Below, piece by piece: positions 1 to 8,139 of a stretch of DNA of 47,395 bases. The notes beneath the pieces are model-generated. The model saw only the letters and a list, made by a program, of their open reading frames with translations. It was not told the origin of the DNA and made no database searches. The DNA is from JBHGBM01 sp041946965 (GTDB lineage Bacteria; Acidobacteriota; Terriglobia; Bryobacterales; Bryobacteraceae): NCBI GenBank assembly GCA_041946965.1, contig JBHGBM010000082.1, positions 1 to 47,395 of the forward strand, read 5' to 3'. Within the stretch, counting starts at the first letter, position 1. Each line of letters opens with the position of its first letter. The position numbers and the translations under genes are program-made.

Positions 1-2
1 CC

Positions 3-431
3 CGGAGCGGAGGAGCTGCCGACTCCGGCGGCGCCGCGCCGGCCCCCATCCCCGACCCGGAGGTCCCTGCCCATCCGAAGCGCCGCCAATTCACTGCCGA
101 GTACAAACGCTCCATCCTGGACCAAGCCGAGACCTGCCGGGACGAGGGCGCCATCGGCGCACTGCTGCGCCGCGAGGGACTGTACTCGTCCCACCTGACC
201 ACCTGGCGCCGCCAGCGTGAGCAGGGCGAGATCGCCGCGCTGGCTCCCAAGAAGCGTGGCCGTAAATCCAAGGCCAATCCGCTGGCCGAGGAGAACCAAC
301 GGCTGCGTAATGAGAACGCCCGTCTGAGCCGCCGCCTCGAACAGGCCGAGCTCATCATTGAGGTGCAAAAAAAAGTATCGGCCCTGCTGGGGATCTCCCT
401 GCCGGAAGTCCAGAACGGCGAGGGGAACTGA
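3..431 (+). CDS. IS3-family transposase OrfA (5' truncated by window)
   Basis: The reading frame is open from the first bases and ends at TGA 429-431, giving about 142 residues. After an acidic, Pro/Ala-rich start comes KRRQFTAEYKRSIL and a helix-turn-helix (GAIGALLRREGLYSSHLTTWRR), then a leucine-zipper-like tail (LAEENQRLRNENARLSRRLEQAE). This is the usual plan of IS3/IS911 OrfA, which binds the terminal repeats and multimerises. Its stop overlaps the orfB start (TGATG). An A8 run near its 3' end can slip ribosomes into the orfB frame. The true start lies left of position 1. A decayed relative is present on the minus strand at 8812-9193. Confidence 0.9.
   Translation, partial: RSGGAADSGGAAPAPIPDPEVPAHPKRRQFTAEYKRSILDQAETCRDEGAIGALLRREGLYSSHLTTWRRQREQGEIAALAPKKRGRKSKANPLAEENQRLRNENARLSRRLEQAELIIEVQKKVSALLGISLPEVQNGEGN
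367..374 (+). promoter_or_regulatory. Programmed -1 frameshift site (A8 slip) between orfA and orfB
   Basis: Eight consecutive A residues sit in orfA as CAA AAA AAA G, giving an A_AAA_AAA heptamer in the zero frame. The -1 frame is open from the run to the orfB start at 431, with no stop codon between. A slip would therefore fuse OrfA to OrfB, the known way IS3-family elements make the active transposase. An imperfect hairpin (CCCTGCCG with CGGCGAGGG, 397-424) lies 22 nt downstream, further than is typical for a stimulator. Confidence 0.65.
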
Positions 432-1444
432 TGAACGCCGCCCACCAGCTCGGCCAAACTGTGGGCCGGGCGGCCGCCTGCCGGGTGCTGAACGTGCCGC
501 GGGCTTCGCTGTATCGCCACCTTCGCCCGCCCGGCGAGCCGGCCGTTCCACCCGGTCGGCCGACCCCGCCCCGGGCGCTGGCGCCCGCTGAACGGCAGCA
601 GGTGCTCGACTATCTGCATTCCGAGCGCTTCCGCGACAAGGCCCCCGCCCAGGTATTCGCTACCCTGCTGGACGAAGGCACGTACCTCTGCTCGCTGCGC
701 ACCATGTACCGGATCCTCGGTCAGACCGGCGAGGTCCGCGAGCGCCGCGATCAACTCTGTCACCCCAACTATCAGAAGCCTCAACTGCTGGCCACCCAAC
801 CCAACCAGGTCTGGAGTTGGGACATTACCAAGTTCCTCGGGCCGGTCAAATGGACCTACTTCTACCTCTACGTCATCCTGGACATCTTCAGCCGCTACGT
901 GGTCGGCTGGATGGTCGCGGATCACGAGAGCGCTGTACTCGCCAAGCGGCTCATCGCCGACACCTGCCGCAAGCAGAACATCGCCCCCGACCAACTCACG
1001 CTTCATGCCGACCGCGGCACCTCCATGAGATCCAAGCCGGTCGCCCTCCTGCTGGCCGACCTGGGTGTCACCAAGACCCACAGTCGGCCGCATGTCTCCG
1101 ATGACAACCCGTTCTCGGAAAGTCAGTTCAAGACCTTGAAGTACCGGCCAGAGTTCCCGGACCGCTTCGGCTCCATCCAGGATGCTCGGGGTTTCTGCCA
1201 GGTCTTCTTCCCCTGGTACAACACCGAACACCATCACAGCGGCATCGGCCTGCTCACCCCCGAGGTCCTGCACTACGGCCGCGCCGACGACGTCATCAGA
1301 AACCGCCAGGCGGTACTGACCCAGGCTTACGAACGAAATCCCGAACGCTTCGTTCGGGCGCATCCCAAACCGCCGGGGAAACCCACCGCGGTCTGGATCA
1401 ACCCGCCGCCCGTGCGGGCGGCGACCGAGCAGGAGCAACACTAA
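431..1444 (+). CDS. IS3-family transposase OrfB (rve integrase core)
   Basis: The protein has 337 residues. The N-terminal part (about 50-110) is the HTH_21-like region. The catalytic core runs from about residue 125 to 290. The DDE triad is visible as D131 (WSWDITKF), D194 (LHADRGTSM) and E230 (DNPFSESQFKTLK), with the D-35-E spacing of the IS3 family. The ATG overlaps the orfA stop (TGATG), so it can be made by coupling as well as by -1 frameshifting. The frame is intact and all catalytic residues are present, so the element may still be active. Only the left end is unseen. Confidence 0.93.
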   Translation: MNAAHQLGQTVGRAAACRVLNVPRASLYRHLRPPGEPAVPPGRPTPPRALAPAERQQVLDYLHSERFRDKAPAQVFATLLDEGTYLCSLRTMYRILGQTGEVRERRDQLCHPNYQKPQLLATQPNQVWSWDITKFLGPVKWTYFYLYVILDIFSRYVVGWMVADHESAVLAKRLIADTCRKQNIAPDQLTLHADRGTSMRSKPVALLLADLGVTKTHSRPHVSDDNPFSESQFKTLKYRPEFPDRFGSIQDARGFCQVFFPWYNTEHHHSGIGLLTPEVLHYGRADDVIRNRQAVLTQAYERNPERFVRAHPKPPGKPTAVWINPPPVRAATEQEQH

Positions 1445-1580
1445 TTTATGCGGGCAGGTGTCTCAAAGTCGTTGACAAGTTCCGGGCATGCCGAGGACGA
1501 GCAGCAGGCGACACTTTCTCCGGCAGGGCCGCGTGTTGAGCGGGTGGGAGTGAACGCCGAGTGAAGTGAAGGCGGCCAGC

Positions 1581-3206
1581 TTACCTGGCGCGAGGGTTGG
1601 CGTCAGTGCTCTTGCTCTTCTTGTGCTGCCGGGATCGTTGGCCCCCACCACCAGCCAGTTGCTCGATGGTGCGCCGGAGGACAGCCGAATCTGTGACCGG
1701 CTTCGAAAAGTAAGCGTCAAACCCGGCCGCAAGAAACGTCTCACGGTCGCCGCTCATGGCGTGCGCGGACAGCGCGATGACAGGCATGTTCCGTGAGCCT
1801 TTCACAGACCTGAGGCCTTTCAACACATCCAGGCCGCTCATATCAGGCAAGGAAATATCCAGGATGACGGCGTTGGGCTTCGTCTTCGGAACTTCGCGCA
1901 GCGCGGCGGCGCCGGTCTCATAACAGGTGACATGATGAGGCGCCAGCATGGCTTCCATCATGACTCTTGCGGACGGGTTGTCCTCCACCAGGGCCAACTC
2001 CAGAAGTTGGCCGGGCGCCGAGGGGGCGCCCGGTTCTAATGCGCTTGCCGGGACTTCCGGTTCCGCGACACGGGCGGATGGCAGAGGCAAGGTGAACGTG
2101 AACCGGCTGCCCCGCCCGACTTCGCTTTCAACCCAGATCCGGCCCCCGTGCTGTTCGACGAGGCGCTTGCTGATCGCCAGTCCCAGGCCGGCTCCTTCCC
2201 GAACCGGGGTAGCGGATTGGACCTGGTGGAACTTGTCGAAGATCGACTCCTGTTCTTCAGGAGGAATCCCGATGCCGGTATCGGCAACGGTGAGGCAGAT
2301 CTCCTCGCCGCGCTCGGAAACCGACAGAGTCACGCGCCCGCCACGCGGGGTGAATTTCAGTGCGTTGCTGACGAGATTGTAGACGATCTGCTTGAACCGC
2401 AGACGGTCCGCATAGACCGGGAACTCTTCCGCCGGAGTAGCGAATCCAATTCCTTTTTGGGCCGCCAACTCGCGCAGGCCGGGAAGCACTTCCCCAAGCG
2501 CCTGCTGGAGGGCAAAATGTTCGCAGCGGATCTCGCCGTGGCCGGCTTCAATTTTGGATAGGTCCAATACGTCGTTGATCAACGCGAGCAGGTGATCGGC
2601 GGCGCCCTTCACGTGCGAAAGAAACTCGTGCTGGCGGGGGTTCAACGCGCCCGCCCGCTCTTGCAAAAGAAGATCGGTGAAACCCAGGATCGAGTTCAGG
2701 GGCGTGCGCAGCTCATGGCTCATGCCGGCAAGGAACTCGCTTTTCAAGCGATTCAGCCGCTCGACCTCCTGGCTGTGTGCTTGAATCCGGCGAGCCTGGC
2801 TGTCCAACCGTTCGTATGCCAGCGCTTTGTCTCTGAGGCGCTGGAGAACGGCATGGTGCTCCTCGAGATGCAAGCCGCCCATGCTCAGCAAGAGAAACCG
2901 CCGGGCACGCGCGAAAACGGCAGCCACGCTGATCGCCACTTCGCTGCCGGCAAGATCGCGCTGTACCCAAGTCTCAGAGTCGAGAGCGCCATCCTTCGCG
3001 GCATCCCAGAATGCATCGGCGTCGAGGAGAAAAGTCGACAGATAAGGCAGGCGCTCGATCAGAGCCTGGCGGCTGATTGTCCGGCTGGCTTCGAGGCCAA
3101 GGCGCTTACACCATGCGGGCACCGCCCGCGGAAGATGGCAAGCTCCGTCTTGAAGAACCTCCACCAGAGCGACATCCAACGCGACAAAGACGCTCAGAGC
3201 ATCCAT
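1581..3206 (-). CDS. Soluble hybrid histidine kinase (sensor, HisKA, HATPase, receiver)
   Basis: The protein has 541 residues and no membrane segment. Residues 1-125 form an unassigned sensor region that may be PAS-like (FVALDVALVEVL, PYLSTFLLDADAFW). A short coiled coil (125-155) leads to the HisKA H-box MSHELRTPLN with H164. The ATPase domain shows the N-box (NLVSNALKF, about 277), G1 (DTGIGIPPEE), F-box (FDKFHQ) and G2 (GAGLGLAISKRLVEQHGG). A C-terminal receiver follows from about 402, with D450 as phospho-acceptor (VILDISLPDMSG) and the KP pair near its end. It starts 4 nt after the GTPase gene, so it is the last gene of the operon. The attached receiver suggests phosphorelay or self-control. 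The input signal is unknown; the neighbouring GTPase module is the obvious candidate. Confidence 0.92.
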   Translation of the reverse strand: MDALSVFVALDVALVEVLQDGACHLPRAVPAWCKRLGLEASRTISRQALIERLPYLSTFLLDADAFWDAAKDGALDSETWVQRDLAGSEVAISVAAVFARARRFLLLSMGGLHLEEHHAVLQRLRDKALAYERLDSQARRIQAHSQEVERLNRLKSEFLAGMSHELRTPLNSILGFTDLLLQERAGALNPRQHEFLSHVKGAADHLLALINDVLDLSKIEAGHGEIRCEHFALQQALGEVLPGLRELAAQKGIGFATPAEEFPVYADRLRFKQIVYNLVSNALKFTPRGGRVTLSVSERGEEICLTVADTGIGIPPEEQESIFDKFHQVQSATPVREGAGLGLAISKRLVEQHGGRIWVESEVGRGSRFTFTLPLPSARVAEPEVPASALEPGAPSAPGQLLELALVEDNPSARVMMEAMLAPHHVTCYETGAAALREVPKTKPNAVILDISLPDMSGLDVLKGLRSVKGSRNMPVIALSAHAMSGDRETFLAAGFDAYFSKPVTDSAVLRRTIEQLAGGGGQRSRQHKKSKSTDANPRAR

Positions 3207-3210
3207 ACGT

Positions 3211-3705
3211 TCAGCTACACTTCAGCATCTTGGCGGCCAGAGTCTCGAACATCTGCTGTACCGAGGCGCCTGTTTTCGCACTGGTGACAAACACATCTGT
3301 AGGATCGCCTGCAAGCGGGTCTTCCGGGGTGACCTGCCACTCATCGCGAAGATCCGCTTTGTTCAAGGCAAGAACAAATGGAAGATGACCGCATACGCTC
3401 ACAACACGCTCTTTCAGCGCCAAGGCGAGGGAAAGCGTAGACAGCCTGCACCCATCCACCACCAGGATGTAACCGGCTGCCCCGCGCAAATGACTCATGC
3501 GGACCTGTTCCACCTCATCTTCGCCCGCCAGGTCCCAGATCATCAGCATGACGGAGGTGCCATCCACATCGAGCAACTTCTTGTCGATTTTGACGCCCAC
3601 CGTGGTGTGGTAGCGCTCATCGAAGATGCTTTCCACGAAACGCCTTACGAGGCTGGTCTTGCCCACTCCATAGGCCCCCAACATGCAGATCTTCTTCTGA
3701 ATCAT
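3211..3705 (-). CDS. Ras-like small GTPase
   Basis: A 164-residue stand-alone G domain. The P-loop is GAYGVGKTS (residues 10-18), switch I carries T35 (YHTTVGV), G3 is WDLAGEDE (57-64), G4 is NKAD (115-118) and G5 is TSAK (141-144). All nucleotide-binding boxes are present, as in Ras/Rab-type bacterial GTPases. Two differences from Ras are visible: Tyr at the Gly12 position and Glu at the Gln61 position (DLAGED for DTAGQE), which suggests slow intrinsic hydrolysis. The C-terminus is ...MLKCS, with a cysteine second from last. The ATG overlaps the stop of the upstream OmpA-domain gene (ATGA), so the two are translationally coupled and probably made in fixed ratio. Partner identity is inferred from this coupling. 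Confidence 0.93.
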   Translation of the reverse strand: MIQKKICMLGAYGVGKTSLVRRFVESIFDERYHTTVGVKIDKKLLDVDGTSVMLMIWDLAGEDEVEQVRMSHLRGAAGYILVVDGCRLSTLSLALALKERVVSVCGHLPFVLALNKADLRDEWQVTPEDPLAGDPTDVFVTSAKTGASVQQMFETLAAKMLKCS

Positions 3706-5273
3706 GGAAGTACGCGAAAAGAAGCGCTCCGGTTCTCGGCCCGGCGGCTGCGGGCGTCGGCGGCGGGCAGGGGCTCGGTCGAGCCCGCGCTTCTCACGGA
3801 TAACACGCTTGCGTCGACGCCCAGGGCTGCGAGGGCGGCATTCACCGCGGTTGCGCGATCCATACCGAGCTGTGAATTTCTCTCTTCCGAGCCCACTTCA
3901 TCGGTGTGGCCGACGATTTCGATCCGAACGTTCTTCCCCGCGGCGGCGGCGGTTCTCATCAGACCGCCGGCCAGGCCCGCAACCACCCGGACCGACTCCA
4001 CGGCAGCGGGCAGCAATACGGACTTGCCGGTCTCGAAGTGAATCACCTGCCGCTCCAGACGGCTTCGCAGCTCGGGAAGCTCTCGCAGAGCCACGAAGCG
4101 GGGCGACAAAGACAGGTATGGTTCCCAATGCAGCCGGACTCTATCCGACGGGATGCCGGCCGATTGAAGCAGTTGCGCAGGATCGCGCGACAGGGGATCG
4201 CGCAGCCCCGATATCGCGAACCTGCCCCCGCGCCGCTCCTGATGTGTGACGACGATTCCCGGTTCTTCCGACAGAGCGGCCAGATACCGTTCCCAGCGAC
4301 GGCTCTCGCGGATCGAAAGACCCACCCAGAGCCCCACGGCAACCAACAGCGCGACCCCAAGAAGATAAATCGGCCAGAGGGACATGCGCCGTCGCGGCGG
4401 TGACTGGCCTAGCAGGCATGTTTGAAGCACAGGCCGTGCGCGATCCAGCATGGCGGAATCGCCTTCGGTCGAGGCGAGCTGTGCCCCATAGTCCTGGTGG
4501 ATGGTTTCTAATGCCGACGAAAACACACCCCGTATCCGTGGTGGAGCCGCTCCCCGAACGACGGCCGCGAGGAGCGCTGCCGGGCCGTGCTGAATCCAGA
4601 CCGAAAAATCGCCCAGACGCACGGTCTCCAGGGTATTTTCGGGCGCCCCAAATGAGTCCTGGACGAAGTTCTGAATGGCCGTCAACATTCCGGACACCAT
4701 GTCTGGGTCGCGCACAACGGCTGAATCGCACATGACGTGCTGCAACAGCAGGCCGGTGTCGTTTTGAATCAGGAACACCTGCTCCACGCGATAAAGCAGG
4801 CTGCGCAAGAGCGCTATTTCACCGTACGGTCTGCCGGTCCTTATCGCTTCGATGCGCCACCCGAGGCTGCGCAACGAAAACCCGGTTTCGATGATGTGGT
4901 TCAGAGACTCGATCATCTCCTGAAGCGCCGTGGCGACGGCACGCCTGATCGCGCCTCCAATCGCCGGAAACAGCGCTTTGGCGATAATGCTCGGATCCTT
5001 GCGGACGGAGACCGCCAGCGCTTCTTCGAGAATGGGCTGAAGGGTCTGCCTGAGAGACGGATCCTTTCTGGCCCGAAGAAGGATGGCATCCGGCAGGACT
5101 TCGCTGAGATCGTTGGCCCGCCGGGAGCGATTTTCTATGCGCTCCTGCAATTCATCTAACTGGGCGCGCTCCGGCCCGAGAAGCAGTTGCCGAAGTTCAG
5201 CGAGATCGCCGTTCACCGGTGTCTCAGGGCCGGTGTCGGTCTTCGCCGGCCGGATTGGGCCGGAGTCCGCCAT
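3702..5273 (-). CDS. Single-pass membrane protein with C-terminal OmpA peptidoglycan-binding domain
   Basis: The protein has 523 residues. Residues 23-55 begin with an LRQLLLGPE motif followed by helices. Residues about 55-160 are helical (LPDAILLRARKDP, FPAIGGAIRRAV). Residues about 163-262 read like an alternating strand/helix domain (VEQVFLIQNDTGLLLQHV, DMVSGMLTAIQNFVQDSF, FSVWIQHGPAALLAAVVRG) that may be longin/roadblock-like. One membrane helix lies at about 299-320 after RRRMSLW. A small BON-like segment (325-385) and an OmpA C-domain (405-523, GHTDEVGSEERNSQLGMDRA) follow, which would be periplasmic and bind peptidoglycan. The gene starts 2 nt after the coiled-coil gene and overlaps the GTPase gene by 4 nt. 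It probably links the cytoplasmic GTPase to the wall. Confidence 0.85.
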   Translation of the reverse strand: MADSGPIRPAKTDTGPETPVNGDLAELRQLLLGPERAQLDELQERIENRSRRANDLSEVLPDAILLRARKDPSLRQTLQPILEEALAVSVRKDPSIIAKALFPAIGGAIRRAVATALQEMIESLNHIIETGFSLRSLGWRIEAIRTGRPYGEIALLRSLLYRVEQVFLIQNDTGLLLQHVMCDSAVVRDPDMVSGMLTAIQNFVQDSFGAPENTLETVRLGDFSVWIQHGPAALLAAVVRGAAPPRIRGVFSSALETIHQDYGAQLASTEGDSAMLDRARPVLQTCLLGQSPPRRRMSLWPIYLLGVALLVAVGLWVGLSIRESRRWERYLAALSEEPGIVVTHQERRGGRFAISGLRDPLSRDPAQLLQSAGIPSDRVRLHWEPYLSLSPRFVALRELPELRSRLERQVIHFETGKSVLLPAAVESVRVVAGLAGGLMRTAAAAGKNVRIEIVGHTDEVGSEERNSQLGMDRATAVNAALAALGVDASVLSVRSAGSTEPLPAADARSRRAENRSASFRVLP

Positions 5274-5275
5274 AG

Positions 5276-5944
5276 CTACCCTTCGGCGCCGGGAAGATGG
5301 AACTCGTCGGTGAGCCGCATGGCCATTTCCGTAAGCAACGCTCCGAGCATGGCGCGGTCCGTTTTCGCCAACGACAGATCCTGAATCCTTCGGTCGACCA
5401 GGGAGCTGAGCTCCGTGTGCCGGGCCTGGATTTCTTCAAGAAGGTCTTTGGACTGCTGAAGGATCTGCTCGCGCAGGGCCCGCTCACTCTCCGTACCGTG
5501 GTCCTCGATTTCCCGAAGCTTACGGCTCAGGGCCTCGTCCAGATCTTTCATCTCGCGCACTACCTGTTTGACGGCCTCGGAGCGTTCCTCGCGCTCGGTC
5601 TTCAGACGCGACTGGAGCGCCTCGAGCTCCTTTTTCAGATACGTTTCGAGCCCATCCAAACGTCTCTTGGTGCTTTCGCGCAACTCGGCAGTCTGGCTCA
5701 GCAATGTTTCCTCGAGACGGCTAAACCTCGTCTCGTAATCCTTCATCTGCGAGCCAAACAGGATTTCCCGAATCTTGTCGACGTTACCTGTTGCGGCGCC
5801 GGTTTCAACTGACGATCCGGTCCTCGGCTGCTCTGCCGGGACGGCATTGGAGGAAACCTTCCCTGGCTGCATCGTGCTCTCCTTGCGCGGCTTCCCATCC
5901 GGGCCCTTGCGCGCATGTCCCCCGCGCTGTGGTGCTGGTTTCAA
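5276..5944 (-). CDS. Coiled-coil protein of the GTPase/OmpA operon
   Basis: About 222 residues from TTG at 5944. The N-terminus is basic and low in complexity. A motif VDKIREILFGSQMKDYETRF follows, then a continuous charged coiled coil to near the end (for example LKKELEALQSRLKTEREERS), closing with a helical tail (LGALLTEMAMRLTDEFHLP). There is no signal peptide or membrane segment. Two starts are possible: TTG 5944 with AGGAGG 6 nt upstream, or ATG 5872 with AGGAG 6 nt upstream (198 residues). An in-frame TTG at 5962 lacks a site. The stop is 2 nt from the next ATG. The function is unknown. Its operon position and the IREILFGSQ motif, echoed in the OmpA partner (LRQLLLGPE), suggest a scaffold or effector. 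Confidence 0.8.
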   Translation of the reverse strand: MKPAPQRGGHARKGPDGKPRKESTMQPGKVSSNAVPAEQPRTGSSVETGAATGNVDKIREILFGSQMKDYETRFSRLEETLLSQTAELRESTKRRLDGLETYLKKELEALQSRLKTEREERSEAVKQVVREMKDLDEALSRKLREIEDHGTESERALREQILQQSKDLLEEIQARHTELSSLVDRRIQDLSLAKTDRAMLGALLTEMAMRLTDEFHLPGAEG

Positions 5945-5994
5945 GAATTGCCTCCTAACCAACCGGGAACACGCAGATTATAGCATTCCACCTG

Positions 5995-7365
5995 TCAGAG
6001 GGCTTCGCTGCGCGGTTGGCGAGGAGACTTCGCGAGGATGCGGTAAAGCGTGGCACGGCTCACGCCAAGCACTCGCGCGGCGCCGGCTTTGTCGCCGCCG
6101 AGCTCCTGGATGACCCGGAGAACATGCCGCCGCTGCGCTTCTTCAAGCGGGATCAACACTTCCTCGCGCGAATGGTCCTGCCGCGCGCCGGGGTTCCGAA
6201 CGCGAAATTGCGGAGGCAGATCGCCGATATCGATCAACGGCCGTTCCGCCAGCATTGCGGCCGAGCCGATGGCGCCCTCCAACTCCCGAATGTTTCCCGG
6301 CCATGCATATTGCAGCAGCACAGCCTCGGCTCGTCTCGTGAGACCGGATAGCTTCTTCTGGTACTGCCCTGCAAACAGCGAAACGAAATGGTGGATCAAC
6401 AGAGGCAGATCTTCGCGTCGCTCGCTCAGCGGCGGCAGGCGGAGTTCCACCATTGCCAGGCGATAAAGCAGGTCCTCTCGAAACTTTCCCTCCGCCGCCA
6501 TGCTGTGAAGGTCGCGGTTCGTGGCGGCTATGACCCTGACGTCGATCTTCCTGGGCACGGGTGAGCCGACCCGCTGCAACTCCTGATGTTGAACGGCCCG
6601 CAGGAGCTTGGCCTGGGCGGATGCCGGCATCTCCCCGACCTCATCGAGCAACAGCGTTCCATTGTTCGCGTATTCAAACAGCCCCGGCTTATCCTGAGTG
6701 GCGCCCGTGAAGGCTCCACGCGCGTAGCCGAACAGCTCACTCTCAATCAGGGCTTCCGGCAGAGCGGCGCAATTGCACACCGCAAAAGGCCCTTTGGCTG
6801 CGGGGCTGAAATCGTGAATCGCGCGAGCAGCCAATTCCTTGCCCGTCCCCGTGGCCCCCGTGATCAACAAGGTTCGGTAGTGCGGCGCGATCCGGCGGAT
6901 CCGTCCTGCAACCTCAATCATCGCGGGGCTGCGGCCGATCATCCCGTGAAACTGGTGCGTCTCGATGAGCTCGTCGTCCAGGCGGGCGGCGCGCCGGACT
7001 CGCCGCCCCTCGGCAACGAGTTCATCGACCCTGGCGCGCAGACGGCCGGCGTCGACCGGCTTTGTGAGATAGTCGTACGCGCCATCCCGTATTGCTTCGA
7101 CGGCGGTTTCCGCGGAGTAGTGGCCCGTCAGGAGGATGACCTCGATAGTCGGATCAATAGCTATGATTTCATGCAGGACCTGCATGCCGCTGAGCTTCGG
7201 CATTACAAGATCGCAGATGACCACTCGAGGCAGCCGTTCCCGGACAATCTCGAGTGCCCGCTCCGGGTCGTCGCACGTGAGGATTTCCAACCCATCCTGC
7301 TCTACTGTGGCGGCGATTAAAGCCAACGACCGCGGATCATCGTCAATGGCCAGCAGCGTCATCAT
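5995..7365 (-). CDS. Sigma-54-dependent response regulator (NtrC family)
   Basis: The protein has 456 residues in three domains. The receiver (1-120) has acidic pocket D8-D10, phospho-acceptor D52 (VICDLVMPKLSG) and K in YLTKPVD. The AAA+ domain (about 140-375) has Walker A GATGTGKE, the sigma-54 contact motif GAFTGAT and Walker B TLLLDEVGEMP. The Fis-type helix-turn-helix is at the C-terminus (GAARVLGVSRATLYRIL). It activates sigma-54 RNA polymerase from upstream sites after phosphorylation. It lies 51 nt upstream of the coiled-coil gene on the same strand, so it may be co-transcribed with the GTPase operon, whose histidine kinase is a candidate partner. On the other side a good -24/-12 promoter precedes the PilZ gene. 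The ATG at 7362 is an equally possible start. Confidence 0.95.
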   Translation of the reverse strand: MMTLLAIDDDPRSLALIAATVEQDGLEILTCDDPERALEIVRERLPRVVICDLVMPKLSGMQVLHEIIAIDPTIEVILLTGHYSAETAVEAIRDGAYDYLTKPVDAGRLRARVDELVAEGRRVRRAARLDDELIETHQFHGMIGRSPAMIEVAGRIRRIAPHYRTLLITGATGTGKELAARAIHDFSPAAKGPFAVCNCAALPEALIESELFGYARGAFTGATQDKPGLFEYANNGTLLLDEVGEMPASAQAKLLRAVQHQELQRVGSPVPRKIDVRVIAATNRDLHSMAAEGKFREDLLYRLAMVELRLPPLSERREDLPLLIHHFVSLFAGQYQKKLSGLTRRAEAVLLQYAWPGNIRELEGAIGSAAMLAERPLIDIGDLPPQFRVRNPGARQDHSREEVLIPLEEAQRRHVLRVIQELGGDKAGAARVLGVSRATLYRILAKSPRQPRSEAL

Positions 7366-7618
7366 TCCCGTGGGATACCTCTAAGCATCTCACGAGTCGC
7401 ATTGGTGCGGCTCGCCCACACTGGGAGCGGTTCATGTTCCGGGGCTGGACCGCGGGGCAGGCTTTTGGTAACGGGAACAATAGTCGGCCGGTCCGACAGC
7501 ATTCGATGGACACTGAGTGCGAGGTCGTGACAGCATCGGCGCGGTTGCGCAAGCCTTCAGCAATGCCGCGATAGGCACTGGTCCGCCGCGAAGTCCCCGC
7601 CTCATTGCGCTGGCCCCG

Positions 7619-7783
7619 CTAGGCCGCCAATCTGCTGATTGGAACGAGGTCGCTCCGGGCGGTCTCATGGGATGATTCGCCCGGTTGCGCGAGCCGCAAA
7701 ATGCTCGCCAGAAGAGTCCTTGCCAGCCCCAGCGCAAACGCAAACGAAGCAGCGAGGCCAAGAAACGACACAAGAGGTTCCAT
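7619..7783 (-). CDS. Possible 54-residue small membrane protein
   Basis: A short frame starts at ATG 7783 with GGTGA about 7 nt upstream. It encodes a hydrophobic N-terminal half (MEPLVSFLGLAASFAFALGL) followed by a helical and then polar tail (TARSDLVPISRLAA). One membrane helix (about 4-30) is predicted by eye. Unlike nearby shadow frames, the composition looks protein-like. No family was recognised and no homolog can be checked here. It could equally be chance coding in GC-rich DNA. Confidence 0.35.
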   Translation of the reverse strand: MEPLVSFLGLAASFAFALGLARTLLASILRLAQPGESSHETARSDLVPISRLAA

Positions 7784-8139
7784 GCTGCTGTCACCCGAGC
7801 ATGCCGAGGCCCACAACACGGCGACTGCTGGTCGCCCGATTTGCCTGGTTGGCATTACCCGTTAGTGACAGGTCGTCTCACCGGTGAGAGGAGCCGTCCT
7901 GGAACTGAGAAAGCCTCGATGTCTGTCCCGGCAGCGCGCCGGCAAAGCCCCTGTTGTGCGGCGCTTGTACCGGCGTGCAGGAGCGAAGCGGCCAGACCGG
8001 GAAACTCTCGGACCAGCGCGCTCAGTTCCGCTGCCGAAGTGTGGATCGTGCCTGGAGGGACCTTCCGGCATCACCAGCCTGCGGGAGGTTGGTGCAATCC
8101 AAACTCGCTCACTCGGGAACGAACGCGATGGTCACGTGA

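Larger units (their letters stand above)
1..1490 (+). mobile_element. IS3-family insertion sequence, left end outside window
   Basis: The span covers a truncated orfA, a complete orfB overlapping it in the -1 frame, and a short non-coding tail. The two-ORF layout with a D-D-E integrase-type orfB is diagnostic of the IS3 family. The right terminal inverted repeat should lie just after orfB, within roughly 1445-1490, where a tgtctcaaagtcgttgac-type stretch resembles IS3-family ends. The left end is missing, so the repeat pair and target duplication cannot be matched and the end coordinate is approximate. Confidence 0.65.

Noticed and set aside
7432..7794. 120-codon minus-strand frame upstream of the NtrC-like gene
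   Set aside because: Composition is Arg/Ser/Pro-rich without motifs; a shorter frame in the same area (7619-7783) looks more protein-like.
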